Below, piece after piece: positions 60,580 to 64,000 of a stretch of 64,000 nt of DNA. The stretch spans positions 31,715,934 through 31,779,933 of the forward strand of contig NC_045138.2 in assembly GCF_008831285.2 (NCBI RefSeq), in the 5' to 3' direction. A program made the translations under genes and the position numbers. Each line of letters starts with the position of its first letter. Position 1 is the first letter of the stretch. The notes beneath the pieces are model-generated. The model was given only the letters and a program-made list of their open reading frames with translations. It was not told the DNA's origin and made no database searches. The stretch is from Nymphaea colorata (taxonomy: Eukaryota > Streptophyta > Magnoliopsida > Nymphaeales > Nymphaeaceae).

Positions 60580-60778
60580 AAAAGAGAGAGAGAGTTACCC
60601 TTATCTTAGACTTCAAGAACTCGTGGACCGCTTCGATATCGTCGAGATCCGACGAAGACGCCGGTAATTCTAGGGTTTTGACGGATTCCGGGAGGAAGTA
60701 GAGAAGCGGAAGGGTGGCGAATGGATCGACTGGGCCAACGAGACTCCGTTCAGGTTTCGAGACGTCGACTTTCCCCAT
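51956..60778 (-). CDS. CENPC: Centromere protein C (inner kinetochore)
   Basis: Eleven exons in coding order: 60778..60599, 59393..59155, 59081..58993, 57663..57561, 57429..57215, 57044..55789, 55696..55645, 53739..53654, 53525..53447, 53332..53225 and 52086..51956. Every junction is in phase, giving 845 residues against about 700 in Arabidopsis. Near 123-139 lies the conserved [16 protein letters not shown], then [18 protein letters not shown]. The CENP-C motif is at about 775-803 ([20 protein letters not shown]). The short cupin-related C terminus ([24 protein letters not shown]) ends the protein. By family knowledge CENP-C binds CENH3 nucleosomes through this motif and bridges to the outer kinetochore. 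The extra length lies in exon 6 (418 codons), which holds a tandem repeat of about 75 residues. Two introns contain MITE-like insertions, and intron 1 starts with a CT/CA microsatellite. Confidence 0.93.
55042..55300. mobile_element. 259-bp hAT-like MITE in a CENP-C intron
   Basis: The element starts AAGGGTGGGCACCGAGCC, and its right end carries the inverted AAGGGCATCAAGC. CCTAAATT flanks it exactly on both sides (55034-55041 and 55301-55308). It has the GGCCCGG-rich ends and AT core of the elements at 33036 and 39494. It lies in the intron between exons 55645..55696 and 53654..53739. Confidence 0.75.
55795..56241 (-). repeat. Tandem protein repeat within CENP-C exon 6
   Basis: Residues about 544-618 and 619-692 align from [16 protein letters not shown] through QST-G-IQH, EEC-AV, DGL/NGL-C and VNP-G to a final CI. 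A third, partial match precedes the first copy (ETVN through [11 protein letters not shown]). Confidence 0.8.
57664..58992 (-). other. CENP-C intron of 1.3 kb
   Basis: Between exons 58993..59081 and 57561..57663. It holds the MITE-like element at 57812-58131. Open stretches near 58069-58929 on either strand match no family. Confidence 0.6.
57812..58131. mobile_element. 320-bp MITE-like element in a CENP-C intron
   Basis: ATTGTCACA at 57812 is matched by its reverse complement TGTGACAAT ending at 58131. The inside has repeated ACGTTTTTTCACG and CGTATAA words and no coding capacity. The terminal match is short, so confidence is limited. Confidence 0.4.
60541..60595. repeat. (GT)n(GA)n microsatellite at a CENP-C splice donor
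   Basis: Read on the gene's strand, CENP-C intron 1 begins with the donor GTAA. A CT run follows at once, and then a CA run. Confidence 0.9.
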
Positions 60779-63371
60779 TCCTAACCCTGAACAAGCATCC
60801 TTCCCTTCCCACGGTAAATTTGGGCTCTCTGTATTTCCCCTGCTCCTCTCTTCTGCGTCTATTTGAAAAACAATTTGAATTCAGTTCCGACGGGAGGGAA
60901 TGAAGCTGGACACCCCACTCAACTTATAGTATTCACGATAGTCGGATCGCTTTGAGAAATGGGTCTAACCAAGAATTTCGATCCGCGTGGAAATTACGAA
61001 ATTACGCTCAACTTTTTGTGGAATAATAAGTTAGCGGATTTAATCTAAGGTATTTCCCCTTTAATGCCCGATGGATGCAAAACACAGTTTTGAATCTTTA
61101 ACAGTATATATATATATGTGTGTGTGTGTGTGTATCATTTTTTTATCAATTACATAAATTCAATTTAGATTTGAACCAAATTATCAGATTACATGCAAAA
61201 AATTGATTGACATCGCATTTTTTTCGTGTTTGTTTCGAAAAAAAGGTGTTTTCTGTGACTATGGACCTCACAGAATGTCTGATATTCTTGTATTTTCACA
61301 AGTGCAGGTCTATTGTCCACAGATCATACAACCATCCTCTTTGAAAAACACAGGAAGCCCATTCAAGGAGCCATTTGAGATCACTTGCAAAAGGGATGCA
61401 TTTGCAGAACTTATAACCAAAGCATCAAGCTTTATTTCTTGGAGGCTGACTCGGGTTTATCATCGTTGCTTTCTTGAAGGAAGCCTCTGGTTGCAAACCA
61501 CACCTTCATCTACGCCTCAACCAATTTGGGCTTCTACTAAAGAGTCTATTACATGCAAATTTTGAAGGAAACCGAGTCTGACAAGATTTTTTTTTATCTC
61601 TTTTGAAATCAATAACAAGATTTTTTTTTTCTTGTGAGATAATTTTGGGAATGAAATTTGTGCATATGGAAAGTGGTGGGAAATTTTTCCCCTTGGCATA
61701 AAAATATTCGATTAAGGATTCTCTTAGTATCATACTATTTTACTTCATTCGTAAATGAAATGTAAGATTATTTTCACTCTCCTTGACCCGCCTACTTTTT
61801 ATCTTTTCCAATGCACCGTGCACGTACCTACTTTTTCTCTTTCGAATTTTTAATAACAGAAATATTTTATAACAGGAGCTCGACCATCTTTTTATATTTA
61901 TACTACCCTCAGCAGAGGTGGCAGAATAAAGAAAGACCACTTCATCTTGCCCCCATTAAACAGTGGGAGAATTTATCTGCTGGGCGCCTGAGATTTGAAA
62001 ATTCGACATCCAACGACTTTGTCATAATTTAAAATAAATTCACATTTTCAAGAAATTTCATGATAGCTTATCTTGATCGAATCCTTAACTGGTGGAACTA
62101 TTAAAAAAGATAAACGCTCTTCATTCAGTTAATTGAAGCACTGTTTCATCTCACTGTTTCCGTAGCTATGGCCATGAAGAAATTCTAAGCATCAATGCAA
62201 GCCCTAGGTAGACCAAGCATTACGAGAAAGAAACTCTAAGCAACAATCAAGCGCTAGGTAGACTAAGCATTACCATCTCTGAAAAGGCATGCTAGGTTTT
62301 TATCATAAGTTCTATGATAACAGACAAAGGAAAAGGATTTCATCTCTTACCATAAGTAGCAATATGCAAGATTTTTAAATGACAATTCTTATCTTGAAGG
62401 GGGTTTTGCAAAAAGAAAGGTGGTTGTGAAGATAAGAATTATTTCGAAGAGTGGTCTAAGTTTTAACACTTTATTGAAAGGAAGGAAATGAAGTAATGGC
62501 TCTTAAAAGAGACTATTTTCTCCACTTGCGATATGGTAGTTGCAGCTGTGGCAAAAGCAAACTGTCTGAAAGAAGATACACAGCTGCAAAAGCAACCAGA
62601 AACTGTTTCTCGATGACTTGGATTTATTCAAGAACTTTACATCTGAATATGAATGGGCATTAAATTCCAAACGTATTTCAATCAGATTGTTATATAACAG
62701 TTTCCCTCCATCTGAATGATTCGAATCTGCATCCAATTAGACAATAAAACACTAGCTATCTGTGGTAAAGGCCACATCCAATCAGAATCTGAGCAACAGT
62801 CATGCACAATTGTGCCTTGCAGAAAAAGAGGTCATGTGGAATTCCTTGCAACAGAGCAAGAGAGAGAGAGAGAGAGAGAGAGTCATTCGAGTAATTCTAT
62901 GCAGTGGAAGGTAACAGTAAAGACAAGGGAAAGACCACTAATCACAGGAGCTGCTGGAATGCAACTGACCAATGTGAGCCGTTAGTGGTTCACTATCAAA
63001 ACACAATCTTTAGCAGACCCTAGTTAGTATACAAAAAACCATCACGCACAAGACGTGTGGATCATTACCCTGGTCTTAAGAACAAGATCGATATATCCAA
63101 GAGAATTGCAGATAACATAAGCTTCCTTTACAACACATGTTAGAGTTACCAGTTACTCTACTCCATGGCTGTAAACTATTTTTTTTATTTGAAAGAAAAC
63201 ATTTCAGAGAATCCTAGATTACCATGATCAGAAATTGCATAATTAGGGGGGCTCTGAATTTCCTTGGCTCAACTGTCTCGGTTGAGAAAACTTCCCTTTT
63301 GAAATAAACTATGAATTGTCTGATGATTCTGATCAGACCCCATGGACCAACTGAAGTTCAGTTCTGCAGAA
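60779..63371. other. Intergenic region upstream of CENP-C
   Basis: The part next to 60778 should hold the CENP-C promoter and leader; no clear TATA box was seen. A TA/TG microsatellite lies near 61104-61132 and a GA run near 62859-62882. No gene is supported. Confidence 0.5.
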
Positions 63372-63716
63372 TCAACTCAAGGATGACTTCAGACGCTTTG
63401 CAGGTGGTAACTCTGACCCAACATTCGTCACCTGGTCAGGATTTGATGACTCTACTTCAACTATCCTTTGTTTCTGATCGAACTGCTGATTCCTATCTTC
63501 TGTTTTCTCTGGAATAATATCTGTCTCGTTCATGGCCAGAGGTTTTCCCAGATCATTTTCTTTTGAAGATTGGGTTATGTCAGATGGAGAAGCACCAGAC
63601 GCATCATCAAGCAAAGAAGGCATTTTAAGCTTCTCACTGGTCTTGCATTGTTTTTCAAACATCATTTGGAGATATCTTCCTTGTTCTTCAATTCTTAACT
63701 GTAGGTTACGCTGAAT
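63372..63716 (-). CDS. C-terminal exon of a PHR1-like MYB-CC transcription factor
   Basis: The terminal exon starts after TTGCAG in phase 0 and encodes 114 residues plus stop. Its first residues (IQRNLQLRIEEQGRYLQMMF then EKQCK) are the second half of the MYB-CC coiled coil, which in this family mediates dimerisation. The rest is polar and low in structure and ends PPAKRLKSSLS. By family knowledge PHR1-type factors bind P1BS sites (GNATATNC) and control phosphate-starvation genes, with SPX proteins contacting the CC region. The MYB domain and first half of the coiled coil should lie beyond position 64000. The last 284 bp of the window would be intron and contain a long imperfect hairpin. Confidence 0.85.
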   Translation of the reverse strand: MQRNLQLRIEEQGRYLQMMFEKQCKTSEKLKMPSLLDDASGASPSDITQSSKENDLGKPLAMNETDIIPEKTEDRNQQFDQKQRIVEVESSNPDQVTNVGSELPPAKRLKSSLS

Positions 63717-63835
63717 CTGCAACAGCATAGAGCTAGTTGATGACTTGATGTCCCAGAGAAGCAACGGTAAATAGTGCTTAGTGATATGAAAATATTCTAG
63801 GCATGAAGATCAATCTTGATGGGGTTGATTTGCGT

Positions 63836-63970
63836 GTTATGCACCAATAGGGGAGAGTGTGGAAGGCACTTTCCTCCTTATGACAGCCTGGAGAGACCTG
63901 ACAGTGGGCCTCTGAGGCTGCGTGTCATAGGGGGAAGGGCCTTCCATGCCCTCCCTTGTTAGCCCATAAC
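63836..63970. repeat. Imperfect inverted repeat (hairpin) of about 135 bp
   Basis: The arm starting GTTATGCACCAATAGGGGAG pairs with the opposite strand from 63970, which starts GTTATGGGCTAACAAGGGAG. Both go on through TGGAAGGC, CTTCC or CTTTCC, ATGACA and GCCT. The match is about 50-60 bp per arm with scattered mismatches. Confidence 0.75.
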
Positions 63971-64000
63971 AAATAAGCTGTTCTATGCCTTAACAACAAT

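Overview
This window is nuclear DNA from a flowering plant. Its genes are intron-rich and plant-specific: a thylakoid PsbP-domain protein, a BAHD acyltransferase, a MYB-CC factor and a plant-type CENP-C. The space between them is AT-rich and holds many small terminal-inverted-repeat elements and long (TA)n/(GA)n microsatellites. I cannot place the species more closely than angiosperm.

Layout. 0.4-0.8 kb: the 3' end of an unrecognised minus-strand gene. 2.8-5.5 kb: four exons of a syntaxin of the SYP32 (SED5/STX5) type, with the N-terminal exon not found. 7.8-8.9 kb: a frameshifted UGT91-like glycosyltransferase pseudogene. 9-16.8 kb: repeat-rich intergenic DNA. 16.8-21 kb: a three-exon gene for a conserved Lys/Glu-rich plant protein, preceded by about 1 kb with no ATG. 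22.6-29.5 kb: an eleven-exon gene (minus) for a chloroplast-targeted PsbP-domain protein, probably PPD5. 29.9-30.8 kb: a larger inverted-repeat element. 31.2-32.6 kb: an intact single-exon BAHD acyltransferase (minus). 33-42 kb: a gene-free stretch of nested non-autonomous transposons, tandem repeats and microsatellites. 45.9-46.8 kb: a PAM2 plus CUE protein of the CID5/CID6 group. 48.9-51.0 kb: a type II DNAJ co-chaperone. 52-60.8 kb: a complete eleven-exon CENP-C gene (minus) whose central exon carries a tandem protein repeat. 63.4-63.7 kb: the last exon of a PHR1-like MYB-CC gene (minus), continuing past the window end.

The genes are not one pathway; the window is ordinary collinear chromosome. 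PPD5 and CID5 are neighbours in Arabidopsis (AT5G11450/AT5G11440, from memory), and the same two families sit about 16 kb apart here, which suggests old microsynteny with a BAHD gene and transposons inserted between. I rebuilt all multi-exon models by hand from splice signals, reading-frame phase and family conservation. No alignment or transcript data were available.

Most notable: the ATG-free leader at 16.8-17.9 kb, the internal repeat in CENP-C, two probable GC-AG introns, and three short hAT-like elements with perfect 8-bp target duplications.
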